Of a DNA stretch of 64,000 nt, positions 25,765 through 36,309 are shown piece by piece. The notes under the pieces are model-generated. The model saw only the letters and a program-made list of their open reading frames with translations. It ran no database searches and was not told the DNA's origin. Numbering within the stretch: position 1 is the stretch's first letter; each line of letters starts with the position of its first letter. The position numbers were made by a program, and so were the translations under genes. This DNA comes from Alphaproteobacteria bacterium (GTDB lineage Bacteria; Pseudomonadota; Alphaproteobacteria; Micavibrionales; Micavibrionaceae): positions 1 through 64,000 of the forward strand of contig NZDE01000014.1 of NCBI GenBank assembly GCA_002690045.1, read 5' to 3'.

Positions 25765-27822
25765 TTATGGATATAAACCATTGCGCAAACCCTCATGACC
25801 AGCAAGCGTTAGCCCTGTATCATTAAGCATAAAGGAATAAACACCATAACCTTCCATAACGCGCATAACATAATTGCGTGTTTCAGAAAATGGGATAAGC
25901 TCAATCCAGTCTATCCAATCAATTTCATTCCTACGCGGATCACCATATGTACGCAACCAGCTTTGTACACGATGTGGTCCAGCATTATATGCCGCGATAG
26001 CTAATGGGTATGCATTATCAAACTGCCTAATTACACTCTCAGCATAAGCGCTGCCCAAGGCTATATTATACTCTGGCCTGTCTTGCAACCAATTAATATT
26101 GTATTGAATCCCTAATTCACGCGCCGTTTGTCTCGCTGTTGCAGGCATCAGCTGCATAAGACCACGCGCGCCCACCGCACTTTTTGCATTGTTATCAAAC
26201 AAACTTTCCTGACGAATTAGCCCATGAACAAATAAAGGGCTTAAGCTACTTGGCGGGATTTTATAATCATAAACATCTGTGTCTAAAACAGGATAAGCAT
26301 AATTCTGCGCATAATATATATGCTGCATAGCTGCCTTGCGCGCCAACAATACAGACACATTAATCTTTCCATCTTGGGCAGCCTTTTGTGCTACATAATA
26401 AGCCCCTAAATCAAACTTTGAAGCGATATCCGCCGCAGAGACATAGAACTGTGTAGAAGAATTAGTATAATCAACGCGCTGTAAAACCCGCGCGGCATTA
26501 AACAAATCAGAAAGATTCTCATGTGATGATAGTGATAAACGTAGCTCTTCTGATATAAGTGGCGCTTTAATTTCAGAAAAAGAAGGCTCCTGACCAGACG
26601 CTCTCGCCGCGAGCTGCCCATAATAAGTTGTCGGCAAGGCCGCTGCCTCAGCATAATTTGCTCGGGCATTTTCTTTATCACCCAAGGCATCAAAGCTGCG
26701 CCCCAGCCAATAATAATGCCGCGATAGACTTATTGGCGTTTTAACTACCGCCTTCATTGCATAAAAATGCTTTAATGCTTTAGAAGGTGCATCCTGAAAA
26801 CGGAGCGCTATCCACCCCGCCATCCATTCTGCTTCGGAATAATTTACGCCATAACTTTGTTGATGCCCTGCGGCAAGCTTATAAGCTGTATCATATTTTC
26901 CATCTTCAAGCATACGGCGGATCATTATATGACGTTCACGCCACCAACGTCCCTCTTCACCTTTAATATTATCCGCGCTCGGCGGCGCAAATAAAATGTC
27001 ATTGGCTCCCGCGTCCAAATCCTTCTTTCTGCGCCATTGCAAACGATCATAAGTTAAACCAACATCGCTTTTAAGCGCATCAGGTACAAGATGCACTGCG
27101 TAAGACACTTGACCATCTGTATAAGTACTGTCTTTTGCCATATCTCGATTTAACTTTATTCGCGCTTCGGCCAAACGCTCGTAATCCTCACCAAGGATTT
27201 CTGATATGCGGCGCGCATTTGTGTAATGGCTACGGTCAATGAGGTTCGACAGACGCTTCACATGCCAATCTTCTTCTATATAACGATGATAACGCTTCAA
27301 AAAATAGACTTGATCTTCTGGGCGCACCATCATTGTTGGCCACCATTCCGAAAGTTTGGCTTTAATTTTTGTATAGTCCCGCGCATCTTCTAAGGCAGAT
27401 AAATAAATTTTCATACCGCGTGCAGTTTCAGGGCTGTGCAGATCAAACCAATCAACCGCATCAAAATCGCGCGGCGGGTCAAACGGCATTTTACCTTCAA
27501 GCGCCGTTTTCATCTGCATTTGCGATGGCCAATATGGGCGTGCCTCTATAACATCAACCAAATCACGCCACGTAACTTTGCTATCTTGCTGTAGCTTCTT
27601 GTTATCACTAACAGCATACATCCATAGCGCTAACCGCTTACTTTCTTTATCCCGCGCTTTATCCGCAAGGGTCAGAGATTGATGCCATTCAGAATCAGCA
27701 GCAGGTTTAATTACATTCAAATCATATTCGGCAGCCATCGCCGCGCCGTTAAACGACGTGAACAAAAACGTTTTCATCAAGAAAAACGCTAGAAATTTGA
27801 AATGCTTGATTGACAGCTTCAT
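25765..27822 (-). CDS. slt: Soluble lytic murein transglycosylase (Slt family)
   Basis: A periplasmic peptidoglycan-cleaving enzyme forming 1,6-anhydromuropeptides. At 685 residues it has a signal peptide (residues 1-30, with AMA before cleavage), a long alpha-helical superhelix (about 40-510) and a C-terminal catalytic SLT domain: LIRQESLFDNNAKSAVGARG with the catalytic Glu, GLMQLMPATARQTA, NIALGSAYAESVIRQF and AIAAYNAGPHRVQSWL. The size matches Slt70-type proteins. It is divergent from dapA with only 49 bp between start codons, so their promoters must overlap or lie within coding sequence. Confidence 0.95.
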   Translation of the reverse strand: MKLSIKHFKFLAFFLMKTFLFTSFNGAAMAAEYDLNVIKPAADSEWHQSLTLADKARDKESKRLALWMYAVSDNKKLQQDSKVTWRDLVDVIEARPYWPSQMQMKTALEGKMPFDPPRDFDAVDWFDLHSPETARGMKIYLSALEDARDYTKIKAKLSEWWPTMMVRPEDQVYFLKRYHRYIEEDWHVKRLSNLIDRSHYTNARRISEILGEDYERLAEARIKLNRDMAKDSTYTDGQVSYAVHLVPDALKSDVGLTYDRLQWRRKKDLDAGANDILFAPPSADNIKGEEGRWWRERHIMIRRMLEDGKYDTAYKLAAGHQQSYGVNYSEAEWMAGWIALRFQDAPSKALKHFYAMKAVVKTPISLSRHYYWLGRSFDALGDKENARANYAEAAALPTTYYGQLAARASGQEPSFSEIKAPLISEELRLSLSSHENLSDLFNAARVLQRVDYTNSSTQFYVSAADIASKFDLGAYYVAQKAAQDGKINVSVLLARKAAMQHIYYAQNYAYPVLDTDVYDYKIPPSSLSPLFVHGLIRQESLFDNNAKSAVGARGLMQLMPATARQTARELGIQYNINWLQDRPEYNIALGSAYAESVIRQFDNAYPLAIAAYNAGPHRVQSWLRTYGDPRRNEIDWIDWIELIPFSETRNYVMRVMEGYGVYSFMLNDTGLTLAGHEGLRNGLYP

Positions 27823-27839
27823 ATCTTAAATACTATTTT
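27810..27839 (+). promoter_or_regulatory. Candidate dapA promoter overlapping the slt start
   Basis: TTGACA at 27810-27815 lies within the slt start region, with TATTTT 18 bases downstream (27834-27839) or TACTAT 15 bases downstream. It faces dapA. A TATAAT-like stretch near 27855 is an alternative. Confidence 0.3.
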
Positions 27840-27871
27840 TCGTATCTGTATAACTATAATAATGAGAAACT

Positions 27872-28768
27872 ATGTCTTACACCGAAAATATACGTGGGTC
27901 TATCCCTGCCCTAGTCACACCATTTACTGCAAGTGGTGAAATCGACCTGCAAGCCTTTAAAAACCTCGTTAAATGGCATGTGGATAACGGGACACATGGC
28001 CTTGTCATTTGTGGGACGACAGGTGAATCTCCAAATATATCGGATGAAGAACATAGCCTTCTTATTAAAACAGCCATAGACACCGCGCCTATCGGATTCC
28101 CGATTATTGCGGGCTGCGGCAGTAATTCCACCAACAAAACCATCAAATTAACACAAAACGCACAGGCACTCGGTGCAGCGGCGGCACTAATTGTTGTCCC
28201 TTATTACAACAAACCTTCGCAGCAAGGCTTATATGCGCATTTTGAAGCCGTACATGACGCAACAAACTTACCAATCATTCTATACAACGTTCCATCACGT
28301 ACAATCGTGGACATGAGCGATGATACAGTGATTGCGCTTACCAAATTACCGCGCATAATTGGCATTAAAGACGCAACAGGCGACCTTAACCGCCTTAGAA
28401 ATCAAAAAGCGCATATTGAAAAAGACTTTATATATCTATCAGGTGACGATATGAGCGCCCTTGAATATATTTTAAACGGCGGCCATGGCTGCATTTCAGT
28501 AACCGCCAATGTTGTCCCAGAAATATGTGCCTCTATATTTAACAACGCACAAATCGGCAAGATTGAAGAAGCAAAAGAACAAGACAATAAACTTTCAGAG
28601 CTGCATAAAAAGATGTTTATCGAACCTTCGCCCGCCGCGCCGAAATATTTACTGTCCAAACAAGGACATATACAAAACACTTTGCGTTTGCCCTTACTGC
28701 CACTAAGCAGCGAAAGCGCTAATATTGTCGAAGAAACCTTAAAGCAAAGTATTAAGAATGGCGACTAA
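27872..28768 (+). CDS. dapA: 4-hydroxy-tetrahydrodipicolinate synthase
   Basis: The first committed step of the diaminopimelate/lysine pathway, condensing pyruvate with aspartate semialdehyde. The 298-residue TIM barrel has GTTGESPNIS (substrate loop, Thr49-Thr50), Tyr138 in ILYNVPSRT and Schiff-base Lys166 in IIGIKDATGD. Product feeds peptidoglycan and lysine synthesis. The stop overlaps the smpB start by 11 bp. dapA followed by smpB is a common proteobacterial order. Confidence 0.96.
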   Translation: MSYTENIRGSIPALVTPFTASGEIDLQAFKNLVKWHVDNGTHGLVICGTTGESPNISDEEHSLLIKTAIDTAPIGFPIIAGCGSNSTNKTIKLTQNAQALGAAAALIVVPYYNKPSQQGLYAHFEAVHDATNLPIILYNVPSRTIVDMSDDTVIALTKLPRIIGIKDATGDLNRLRNQKAHIEKDFIYLSGDDMSALEYILNGGHGCISVTANVVPEICASIFNNAQIGKIEEAKEQDNKLSELHKKMFIEPSPAAPKYLLSKQGHIQNTLRLPLLPLSSESANIVEETLKQSIKNGD

Positions 28769-29255
28769 TAAAAAGAAAAACAAAAATGAATTAATCGGCG
28801 CCAACCAGACGGTTGTCGAAAACCGCCGTGCGCGCCGTGAATATCATTTGGAAGAAACCTTTACCGCAGGTCTGGCTTTAACTGGTACAGAAGTTAAGTC
28901 CCTACGCAAAGGCCAATGCTCAATCAACGAAGCATACTGCCTTGATGAAGGCAACGAAATATGGCTACACAACGCCCATATCGCTGAATACATGCAGGCG
29001 GGTAAGCACTTGCAGCATGATCCAAAACGTGACCGCAAGCTTTTGCTACACAGACGCGAAATAAACAAGCTTATCGGCAGCATAACCCGCAGCGGTTATA
29101 CGGTTGTGCCACTACGTGTCTTTTTTGATAAACGCGGCCTTGCAAAAATAGAAATCGCCCTCGCCAAAGGCAAAAAAGACTTCGACAAACGCGAAACAGA
29201 GAAAAAACGCGATTGGGACAGACAAAAAGGCCGCATTTTGCGTGACAAAGCCTAA
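28758..29255 (+). CDS. smpB: SsrA-binding protein SmpB
   Basis: The partner of tmRNA in trans-translation and ribosome rescue. The 165-residue protein shows NRRARREYHLEETFTAGLALTGTEVKSLR, the INEAYCLDEGNEIWLHNAHI stretch and the basic C-terminal tail KKDFDKRETEKKRDWDRQKGRIL that enters the mRNA channel (given as adjacent pieces). A charged 15-residue leader precedes the core. It overlaps dapA by 11 bp and is followed by leuD after 25 bp. No tmRNA gene was recognised in the window. Confidence 0.96.
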   Translation: MATNKKKNKNELIGANQTVVENRRARREYHLEETFTAGLALTGTEVKSLRKGQCSINEAYCLDEGNEIWLHNAHIAEYMQAGKHLQHDPKRDRKLLLHRREINKLIGSITRSGYTVVPLRVFFDKRGLAKIEIALAKGKKDFDKRETEKKRDWDRQKGRILRDKA

Positions 29256-29280
29256 AAACACATAAAAAAGGGAGCATAAA

Positions 29281-29883
29281 ATGCAGAAATTTACGCAATT
29301 AACCGCCATTGCCGCGCCAATGGACCTTATGAATGTCGATACTGACATGATTATCCCTAAACAGTTCCTAAAAACCATCAAACGTACTGGCCTAGGTGTC
29401 CACGCATTTGATGAGCTCCGTTACAATGACGATGGGTCAGAAAAACCAGACTTTGTCCTCAACAAGGCACCATATAACAAAGCAGAAATCCTTCTAACCC
29501 GTGAAAACTTTGGCTGCGGCTCATCACGTGAACATGCGCCATGGGCATTGTTAGACTTTGGCATCCGCTGCGTCATCGCACCAAGTTTTGCGGATATTTT
29601 CTTTAATAATTGCTTTAAAAATGGAATCTTACCAGTTGTTTTAGCTGATGAAAAAATATCTGAACTTATGGATGCCGCTAACGCGACCCCAGAAACAAAA
29701 ATGACGGTTGATTTAGAAAACCAAACCATTGTGGCAGGTAATAAGTCATACGATTTTGATGTTGATGCGTTCCGTAAACACTGCCTTCTTAACGGCTTAG
29801 ACGATATCGGCCTAACCCTAGAAAAGAATTCTGACATCACAGCCTTTGAACAAAAATATAAATCATCACATGAATGGGTGTAA
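29281..29883 (+). CDS. leuD: 3-isopropylmalate dehydratase small subunit
   Basis: The small subunit of isopropylmalate isomerase in leucine synthesis, partner of LeuC. It has 200 residues with the swivelling-domain motifs [15 protein letters not shown] and [20 protein letters not shown], and [21 protein letters not shown] precedes the ATG. leuB follows directly, but leuC is about 31 kb away in this window, so the pair is not encoded together. Confidence 0.96.
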   Translation: MQKFTQLTAIAAPMDLMNVDTDMIIPKQFLKTIKRTGLGVHAFDELRYNDDGSEKPDFVLNKAPYNKAEILLTRENFGCGSSREHAPWALLDFGIRCVIAPSFADIFFNNCFKNGILPVVLADEKISELMDAANATPETKMTVDLENQTIVAGNKSYDFDVDAFRKHCLLNGLDDIGLTLEKNSDITAFEQKYKSSHEWV

Positions 29884-29885
29884 CC

Positions 29886-31025
29886 ATGACTGACATACAA
29901 AACTATAACCTTCTACTCCTCCCTGGTGATGGCATTGGCCCAGAAGCCATGCAGGAGGTAAAGAAAATCATTTTATGGCTAAATGACAATACAGCCATAA
30001 CCATCACAACAGAAGAAGACCATATTGGCGGATCAGCTTACGATACATATGGCACGCCGCTTGATGATACAACCATCACCAAAGCCAAAGCCGCAGATGC
30101 CGTAATTCTCGGCGCTGTTGGTGGCCCTAAATGGGATGGCAAAACAGCTTACGACCTACGCCCGGAAGCTGGCCTTCTAAAAATCCGCAAAGAACTTGGC
30201 CTATTCGCCAATTTGCGTCCTGCCATTGTCTTTGATGCGCTCGTGGATGCATCATCCCTTAAACCTGAACTTGTTAAAGGCCTAGACATCCTTATCGTAC
30301 GTGAACTTACAGGCGGCGTTTATTTTGGTGAACCACGCGGCATTGATACTTTGCCAAATGGGGAGCGTAAGGGCTACAACACGCAAGTTTACACCACATC
30401 TGAAATCATCCGCATTGGTGAAGTGGCCTTCGATATGGCACAAAAGCGTAGCGGTTTTGTAACATCCTGCGAAAAAGCCAATGTCATGGAATCTGGCGTT
30501 TTATGGCGCGAGGAAATGACAAAACTACATGCCGAGAAATATAGCAGCATCCGCCTTGAACACATGTACGCCGATAACTGCGCAATGCAGCTTTGCCGCG
30601 CCCCCAAACAGTTTGACGTTATTGTTACAGACAACTTATTTGGTGACATTCTATCCGACGAAGCAGCGATGCTGACAGGCTCGCTTGGTATGTTGCCTTC
30701 CGCATCGCTCGGTGCAATGGATGAAAGCGGTAAACGCCATGCTCTTTATGAACCAGTGCACGGCTCTGCCCCTGATATTGCAGGTCAAAACAAAGCAAAC
30801 CCACTAGCAACCATCCTTAGCTTTGCTATGGCGCTGCGTTATTCTTTAAACCAAGGCCACTACGCAGATCAGCTTGAAAATGCAGTGCAAGATGTCCTTA
30901 ACAGCAAAATTCGTACGGCTGATATTGTTGAAGATGGCATCACAGCGATTGGCACAAATGTAATGGGTGATGCGGTCATCAAGGCGCTATATAACCGTCT
31001 GCAAAACGAAAAAGCCGCTGAATAG
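29886..31025 (+). CDS. leuB: 3-isopropylmalate dehydrogenase
   Basis: NAD+-dependent oxidative decarboxylation of 3-isopropylmalate, third step of leucine synthesis. The 379-residue protein has [13 protein letters not shown], the substrate motif [62 protein letters not shown] and the NAD site [18 protein letters not shown] (adjacent pieces). An ATG at 29874 would overlap leuD; the ATG at 29886 fits the family N-terminus and is preceded by a GGTG sequence. Confidence 0.96.
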   Translation: MTDIQNYNLLLLPGDGIGPEAMQEVKKIILWLNDNTAITITTEEDHIGGSAYDTYGTPLDDTTITKAKAADAVILGAVGGPKWDGKTAYDLRPEAGLLKIRKELGLFANLRPAIVFDALVDASSLKPELVKGLDILIVRELTGGVYFGEPRGIDTLPNGERKGYNTQVYTTSEIIRIGEVAFDMAQKRSGFVTSCEKANVMESGVLWREEMTKLHAEKYSSIRLEHMYADNCAMQLCRAPKQFDVIVTDNLFGDILSDEAAMLTGSLGMLPSASLGAMDESGKRHALYEPVHGSAPDIAGQNKANPLATILSFAMALRYSLNQGHYADQLENAVQDVLNSKIRTADIVEDGITAIGTNVMGDAVIKALYNRLQNEKAAE

Positions 31026-31086
31026 CCCTTGTTTATCCATCTAAATTCTATAAAATAGCCTCCATATGTTATTTATGGGGGCTATT

Positions 31087-32514
31087 ATGATTTTAAAGAA
31101 GTCTTTTCTGCGTATCTTTTTATCTGTCACGTTTATTGCCTTGGGCGCATTAGCTATTTTCAGCGCTAACGCCGCCAATAATCAACCTGTGACCGTTCTA
31201 AACATTAAAGGCGCGATCACCCCCGCTTATTCTGACTATCTGCATCGCGGCCTACGTGAAGCAAAGAAAAGTAATAGCCAACTTGTTTTGATCGAACTCG
31301 ACACACCGGGCGGCGTGCTTACAACCACACGTGAGATGGCGCAAGAAATCATGGCTTCAGAAATTCCTATTGCGGTATTTGTTACGCCTGCAGGTGCACA
31401 TGCCGCAAGCGCAGGTACATTCCTTCTCTATGCCGCGCATATTGCCGCAATGAGCCCTGGGACGAATACAGGCGCAGCAACGCCAATTTCTATGATGCCT
31501 GGCGGTGAGCAGCAAAAAGACAAAAAAGATGACGCTGACGGTAAAAACAAAGATAAAGACAGCGAACAAAAAAAGAATGATGGCACGAATGAAGAACGCC
31601 TAGCTGGCAAAGCTATAGAAGACACAGCCGCCTTCATCCGCTCCCTCGCAGAGCTCCGCAAGCGTAATGCTGAATGGGCTGAAAAAGCTGTCACCGAAGC
31701 GGATAGCCTCATCGCAAAAGAAGCCCTCGAACAAGGCGTCATAGACTATATAGCGGTGGATCGCTTTGAGTTAATCAAACAAATCCATGGAAAAACAGTC
31801 GATGTATCAGATAACAAAAGCGTAACACTAGACGTACAAAGCGCACCAATCATGGTCTATGCCCCTGACTGGCGTACCAAACTGCTCGCCATTCTGACTG
31901 ACCCGAATATTGCTTATTTCTTACTGATTATAGGCATTAACGGCCTTATCCTTGAATTTTACAACCCCGGCACAATGGTTGCGGGCGTGATTGGCTCGGT
32001 CTGCCTTGTTTTGGCATTAATGTCCATGCATGTCTTACCCATTAATATTACTGGCCTGATCATGGTTATTCTCGGGCTTATCTTCTTGGCGGCGGAGGCC
32101 TTTATTCCCTCCTTCGGCATTATGGGGATTGGCGGCTTAATTGCCTTTATTATCGGCTCATTACTCCTATTTGATGCCGAGGCTATGGCCGGCATTGGCC
32201 TTAATATGAGTAGCGTCTTCATAGCATCCACATTTTCAGCCAGTTTAATTGGCGCGGGCATATATCTCCTCTTCAAACTTAGAAAAATGCAGAACTCAAC
32301 AGGCGTCGAAGCGATGATAAACTCTCATGCCACTGTGAAGTCATGGAATGGCCGTGATGGCAAAGTCGAAGTCCACGGTGAAATATGGAACGCCCGTGCT
32401 GAACGTATTTTAGCCGTGAATAGCGGCGATAAAATCAAAATTATTGGGAAGGAGAACCTGACCCTACTCATCGATGAATATGATGAGAACACAGACAATA
32501 AGGCGGCGGAGTAA
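31087..32514 (+). CDS. NfeD-family membrane serine protease (ClpP-class)
   Basis: A 475-residue membrane protein of the NfeD1b type. It has a signal peptide (residues 1-30), a ClpP-like protease domain with [19 protein letters not shown] and the catalytic Ser108 in [10 protein letters not shown], an inserted Lys/Asp-rich linker (about residues 141-175), four to five C-terminal membrane helices (residues about 270-400), and a soluble OB-like NfeD domain at the end. In archaea the partner stomatin is its substrate; here a stomatin-like gene follows 68 bp downstream. The ATG at 31087 has a strong GGGGG sequence before it, favouring it over the ATG at 31066. Confidence 0.9.
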   Translation: MILKKSFLRIFLSVTFIALGALAIFSANAANNQPVTVLNIKGAITPAYSDYLHRGLREAKKSNSQLVLIELDTPGGVLTTTREMAQEIMASEIPIAVFVTPAGAHAASAGTFLLYAAHIAAMSPGTNTGAATPISMMPGGEQQKDKKDDADGKNKDKDSEQKKNDGTNEERLAGKAIEDTAAFIRSLAELRKRNAEWAEKAVTEADSLIAKEALEQGVIDYIAVDRFELIKQIHGKTVDVSDNKSVTLDVQSAPIMVYAPDWRTKLLAILTDPNIAYFLLIIGINGLILEFYNPGTMVAGVIGSVCLVLALMSMHVLPINITGLIMVILGLIFLAAEAFIPSFGIMGIGGLIAFIIGSLLLFDAEAMAGIGLNMSSVFIASTFSASLIGAGIYLLFKLRKMQNSTGVEAMINSHATVKSWNGRDGKVEVHGEIWNARAERILAVNSGDKIKIIGKENLTLLIDEYDENTDNKAAE

Positions 32515-32582
32515 ATCCGCCCTCTTTTGTGATTAACCCTCGAAACTTTTTTAAAACCCAACCTCTTATAAAGGAGCTTAAC

Positions 32583-33350
32583 ATGCCAGTATTAGGTATT
32601 ATTTTTCTCTTTATATTCTTTGTTTTGGTCGCATCGATCCGAATTTTGAAAGAATATGAACGCGGCGTTATTTATACGCTTGGTAAATACACAGGAACGC
32701 GCGGCGCAGGCCTGCAAATCGTCATCCCCGTGCTACAGGAACTTGTACGCGTTGACGTACGTATACGTACAGAAGACATCCCATCACAAGATGTGATCTC
32801 TAAAGACAACGTATCTGTGCGCGTTAATGCCGTTGTTTATTACCGCGTCATTGACCCTAGTCAAGCAATCAACCAAGTGGAACATTTCGACCGTGCGACA
32901 AGCGAACTTGCACAAACAACACTCCGTTCCGTTCTAGGTATGCATGAACTTGATGATATGCTCGCCCACCGTGAAAAGCTGAATGCTGATGTGCAGGAAA
33001 TCCTCGACAAGCAAACGGATGGTTGGGGCATTAAAGTCACAGATGTACAAATCAAGCATATCGACCTTGATACAACTATGGTCCGCGCCATGGCAAAACA
33101 AGCCGAAGCAGAGCGTGAACGTCGCGCGAAAATCATTAACTCTGAAGGCGAACTCCAAGCAGCACAGAAACTTGATGAAGCGGCTGAAATTCTTGCCCGC
33201 CGCCCACAGACAATGCAGCTACGTTACCTAGGTACGCTTTCTGAGTTCCAATCCTCTCCAGGCAGTACAATCGTCCTACCGCTGCCTATGGACCTTCTAA
33301 GCAGCATCGGCAACATAGGCCAAGCCGTAACCGGCAAGAAAAGCGCCTAA
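32583..33350 (+). CDS. Stomatin/SPFH-domain membrane protein
   Basis: A 255-residue slipin-type protein: one N-terminal membrane helix (residues 3-20), the SPFH/band 7 domain ([20 protein letters not shown]...[20 protein letters not shown]) and a C-terminal coiled coil with [21 protein letters not shown]. The conserved order NfeD protease then stomatin suggests a membrane-domain scaffold and its protease. The ATG at 32583 has AAGGAG at ideal spacing and is preferred over 32529. A strong terminator ends the operon. Confidence 0.93.
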   Translation: MPVLGIIFLFIFFVLVASIRILKEYERGVIYTLGKYTGTRGAGLQIVIPVLQELVRVDVRIRTEDIPSQDVISKDNVSVRVNAVVYYRVIDPSQAINQVEHFDRATSELAQTTLRSVLGMHELDDMLAHREKLNADVQEILDKQTDGWGIKVTDVQIKHIDLDTTMVRAMAKQAEAERERRAKIINSEGELQAAQKLDEAAEILARRPQTMQLRYLGTLSEFQSSPGSTIVLPLPMDLLSSIGNIGQAVTGKKSA

Positions 33351-33371
33351 GCGCCAAAAAAATAAACCAAT

Positions 33372-33400
33372 AAAAAGCCCCGCCTCACAGCGGGGTTTTT
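33372..33400. terminator. Bidirectional intrinsic terminator between SPFH and pilin genes
   Basis: CCCCGC (33378-33383) and GCGGGG (33390-33395) form a GC stem with a 6-base loop, flanked by A5 on the left and T5 on the right. It can therefore work for the stomatin operon on the plus strand and the pilin gene on the minus strand. Confidence 0.9.
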
Positions 33401-33424
33401 CGTATTCTTTATATATGATCCAAA

Positions 33425-34198
33425 TTAGTTTTGGATGCGGATAACTGCGTTACAGAACAACTGAGAATCAGCTGTATTGTACAAGTTATCAGCGCCTGAC
33501 GTAGAGCCATCATCGACAACACAATCACCAGCACTTTGTTCTGCAGCATAAACAGAACCTGATAATGGATTACCATCGTCAATCTTACGATCAATACGTT
33601 GCATTGTTAATGCGTTAGATGACGGTAAAGTCAAGCTATTAAATGATTGCTGATGCATCAAGTAAAGACCAGATCTAAAATCCGTTACATCTGTAGCAAG
33701 CCTAGTCGTTGGTAACGCCGCAGTTGTTGCTAGTGTTGCAGGAACTAAGCCACCACCAACTGGAGCTTGTGGAAAGTTACCACCAAAAACGTTATCACCG
33801 GGTGCCACACCAGATATAAGGTCAGCAGCAGCCAGCTGCGGGAAGAAAGCAACGGTTTCATCATCAAGATTAGTTAAGCCTGGTGTGAATGCTGTGCCTG
33901 TCTCAACTAAACCATTACCTAGAGTACCGTTAGCAGAGGTGGATGGCGCACAAACGCCTGTACAACCAGGCAGGCGAGAACCAGCTGATGGCAGGTCACC
34001 AGGCAAGCCCGCATAGATGTCTTGGAACGTTGATACCGCAGCATCAACACCTTTAACTTGTGAAATTGTTGAAGTTACCTTCGCGCTTTTGATAAGCTCT
34101 TGGCCTTTAAGTACGCCGCCGATCAAGAGGCCGATGATAATCATCACAACCGCGAGTTCGACGAGGGTAAAGCCCTTTTCTGAACGAATATTAGTCAT
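33425..34198 (-). CDS. Prepilin-like protein (type IV pilin/pseudopilin N-terminus)
   Basis: A 257-residue protein with a class III signal: SEKGFTLVELAVVMIIIGLL, cleavage expected between Gly9 and Phe10, Glu at position 5 of the mature form. The rest is secreted, rich in Gly, Ser, Thr and Ala, with cysteine pairs (GCTGVC and near the C-terminus), suggesting disulfides. It is larger than many type IVa pilins. It could be a pilin or a secretion pseudopilin; no pilus assembly genes lie in the window. It is downstream of the glycosyltransferase cluster with a separate 202-bp leader region. Confidence 0.85.
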   Translation of the reverse strand: MTNIRSEKGFTLVELAVVMIIIGLLIGGVLKGQELIKSAKVTSTISQVKGVDAAVSTFQDIYAGLPGDLPSAGSRLPGCTGVCAPSTSANGTLGNGLVETGTAFTPGLTNLDDETVAFFPQLAAADLISGVAPGDNVFGGNFPQAPVGGGLVPATLATTAALPTTRLATDVTDFRSGLYLMHQQSFNSLTLPSSNALTMQRIDRKIDDGNPLSGSVYAAEQSAGDCVVDDGSTSGADNLYNTADSQLFCNAVIRIQN

Positions 34199-34400
34199 TA
34201 TAACTAGTCTCCTAATATATTGAGTTTAATGTAGATAAATTGATAGAGTTTGATTCCTCACGTCCGTAATTATACACGAATCTCCGATCCAAACCAGTCA
34301 CCACGTCTAAGTTTTTCTGAAAAGGTTTAATTTTTTCTAAATGCGCGGCTATCAACTGCTCATTTTTTATTATTGAGTGCTTAAATAAGAAAAAAATCAA

Positions 34401-36302
34401 TTAATTAGGGTACAAAAATGGATAATGGCTGCGGTAATAATCATATGCGAAAGAATCTTTGATAGCCAACGCACCTAAATATGCACTTAAGGCTTCAGAA
34501 TATTTCATCTCAGCCCCCCCTGCCTGATACGTCCCCGCAAGTTCAACACGATAGAAATTAATGAACGTCACATCAGCCTCGTCACGTTTAACCGGCGTTA
34601 TCTTAAAGCCCTGATGTGGTGCATCATTTTCCATCCAACCTAACAGCAAATCTGTGCAATCTTGTGCGCCTGATAGATAAATATAACTTTGTCCATTAAA
34701 TTGGGACACATAATCATAGAGACGGCTTGGTACAAAAGCGAATAATTCACCATAACGCTTCTTGCCTTCTCTTACTGGGTTACGAAGACAGGCAAAACGA
34801 ATATCAGAAAACATAGTTTCATCAACATAGGGAATATACGGATTTTCATGCACACCAAGCATCATACGGTGATATAGCCCCACATTAGGCTGCACTGCAT
34901 GCGGGAAAGCATAATGAATACCACTGGCATATGTAATACTATCGGTAATAAGTTGAATACGCTCACGCCCGATAACAAGCTCACGCAGTTCATCAGCTTC
35001 ATCGTAACCTTTAAACGACATGTCGTGCTTTTGTTGAAGAAGCGCCGCAGCCTTGTTAAAATAGGGGTTATCATCAAAATAAACAGGCTCATATTTCGAT
35101 GAACTATACTGATAAAATAGCAGCCCAACCACCAATATATACGCCATGAGATTATATAGCCTACGGCGCGCGCGCTGCTCTATGCCTTCCTCAACCAATA
35201 GGTTAAAGACTTTACGTACAAAACTGGCAATAAAAATACTAATCAGAATAAGAACAAAGACAAGCTGCACATAACGCATATGCCACTGCGATGCCCACGC
35301 CATATAAGGAAGATACGCCGCAAGGCATATCAGTATCACCGCATAACTCTTCTCTTTATATTTAAAAGCGCGCCACAAACCGTATACAACGCCGCCATAA
35401 AACATGAAAAATACAGGATAAAACAAATGGATATTCTGCGAAAATGAAGCAGTAAACAAATATCCGCGCAAACCATCAAGCATAAATAACGCCACACTTA
35501 ACGGCATAAAGTCATGGTAATAATGCTGCGCGAAATAAAGCGCAGATTTAAAGGAGCGTTGTTCATTACTAGAATCCTGCCCCAGCGTGCCGCCAAGCAG
35601 ATCTATAATGCCATGCCCCAGATAGAACATAACGGCCACCACCCCATAAAAATACACAAGCTGATAGAGTTTTATCGGTGTAGCACGACATACAAAAAGA
35701 AGAAGCGGTATCAATAAATAATTAAAGCCTGTAGCTTCTTTGACCCAAATTGCCATCCCCGCACTTATGGCAGATAATGTTATTAAGCCCAATTGCAGCC
35801 ATATACTACGCCCTTTGTTTACTGCATAAAGAAGAAGTAAAAGACTGCCCAAGACAAATGCTGGCCAAACGCCATCCAACCCAAAAGCAGTAAGTTTTGC
35901 TGGTATACTCGGACACAACACAAAAAAGCCATAAGACAGTAGCGCAACAGCACGATCAAACAACAGCCGCGCTAAGCCATATGCTAAAAAGGCCGTCAGC
36001 GCACAAAGCAACATCTGCATATAAAAAACGGCTGCTAATTCATTATTCCCCTTCTCCCCAAGCCATAACGCAGCAGCCAAAATTAGCTTATAGCCAAAAC
36101 GATGATTGGACAAATTACCTTGCACATCAATCATCCCGTTACCTGCGACAAAATTCTTCGCCACAGCAAGATAACTAGCCATATCATGCCCAACGCTAAA
36201 TTCATTTGGGTAAAATACGAATAGACTAAATAAAAACACTGCGAAAGCGATAAGCACTTCCTGCATCTTGGGGGATATATTTTTAAGGCAACACATAAAC
36301 AT
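34401..36302 (-). CDS. GT-C-type membrane glycosyltransferase (PMT/ArnT-like)
   Basis: A 633-residue protein with about 10-12 membrane helices in the first 410 residues and a hydrophilic C-terminal part. The N-terminal loop GHDMASYLAVAKNFVAGNGM contains an acidic residue in the position typical of GT-C enzymes that use lipid-linked sugars. It starts 7 bp after the GT2-GtrA gene in the same direction, so both probably act in one surface-glycan or lipid-sugar pathway. The acceptor cannot be named. Family assignment rests on helix pattern and the loop motif. Confidence 0.72.
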   Translation of the reverse strand: MFMCCLKNISPKMQEVLIAFAVFLFSLFVFYPNEFSVGHDMASYLAVAKNFVAGNGMIDVQGNLSNHRFGYKLILAAALWLGEKGNNELAAVFYMQMLLCALTAFLAYGLARLLFDRAVALLSYGFFVLCPSIPAKLTAFGLDGVWPAFVLGSLLLLLYAVNKGRSIWLQLGLITLSAISAGMAIWVKEATGFNYLLIPLLLFVCRATPIKLYQLVYFYGVVAVMFYLGHGIIDLLGGTLGQDSSNEQRSFKSALYFAQHYYHDFMPLSVALFMLDGLRGYLFTASFSQNIHLFYPVFFMFYGGVVYGLWRAFKYKEKSYAVILICLAAYLPYMAWASQWHMRYVQLVFVLILISIFIASFVRKVFNLLVEEGIEQRARRRLYNLMAYILVVGLLFYQYSSSKYEPVYFDDNPYFNKAAALLQQKHDMSFKGYDEADELRELVIGRERIQLITDSITYASGIHYAFPHAVQPNVGLYHRMMLGVHENPYIPYVDETMFSDIRFACLRNPVREGKKRYGELFAFVPSRLYDYVSQFNGQSYIYLSGAQDCTDLLLGWMENDAPHQGFKITPVKRDEADVTFINFYRVELAGTYQAGGAEMKYSEALSAYLGALAIKDSFAYDYYRSHYPFLYPN

Positions 36303-36309
36303 AAACTAT

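Noticed and set aside
34212-34400. Open frame of 62 codons on the minus strand before the pilin-like gene
   Set aside because: No ribosome site, no family likeness and AT-driven composition; more likely the pilin leader region.
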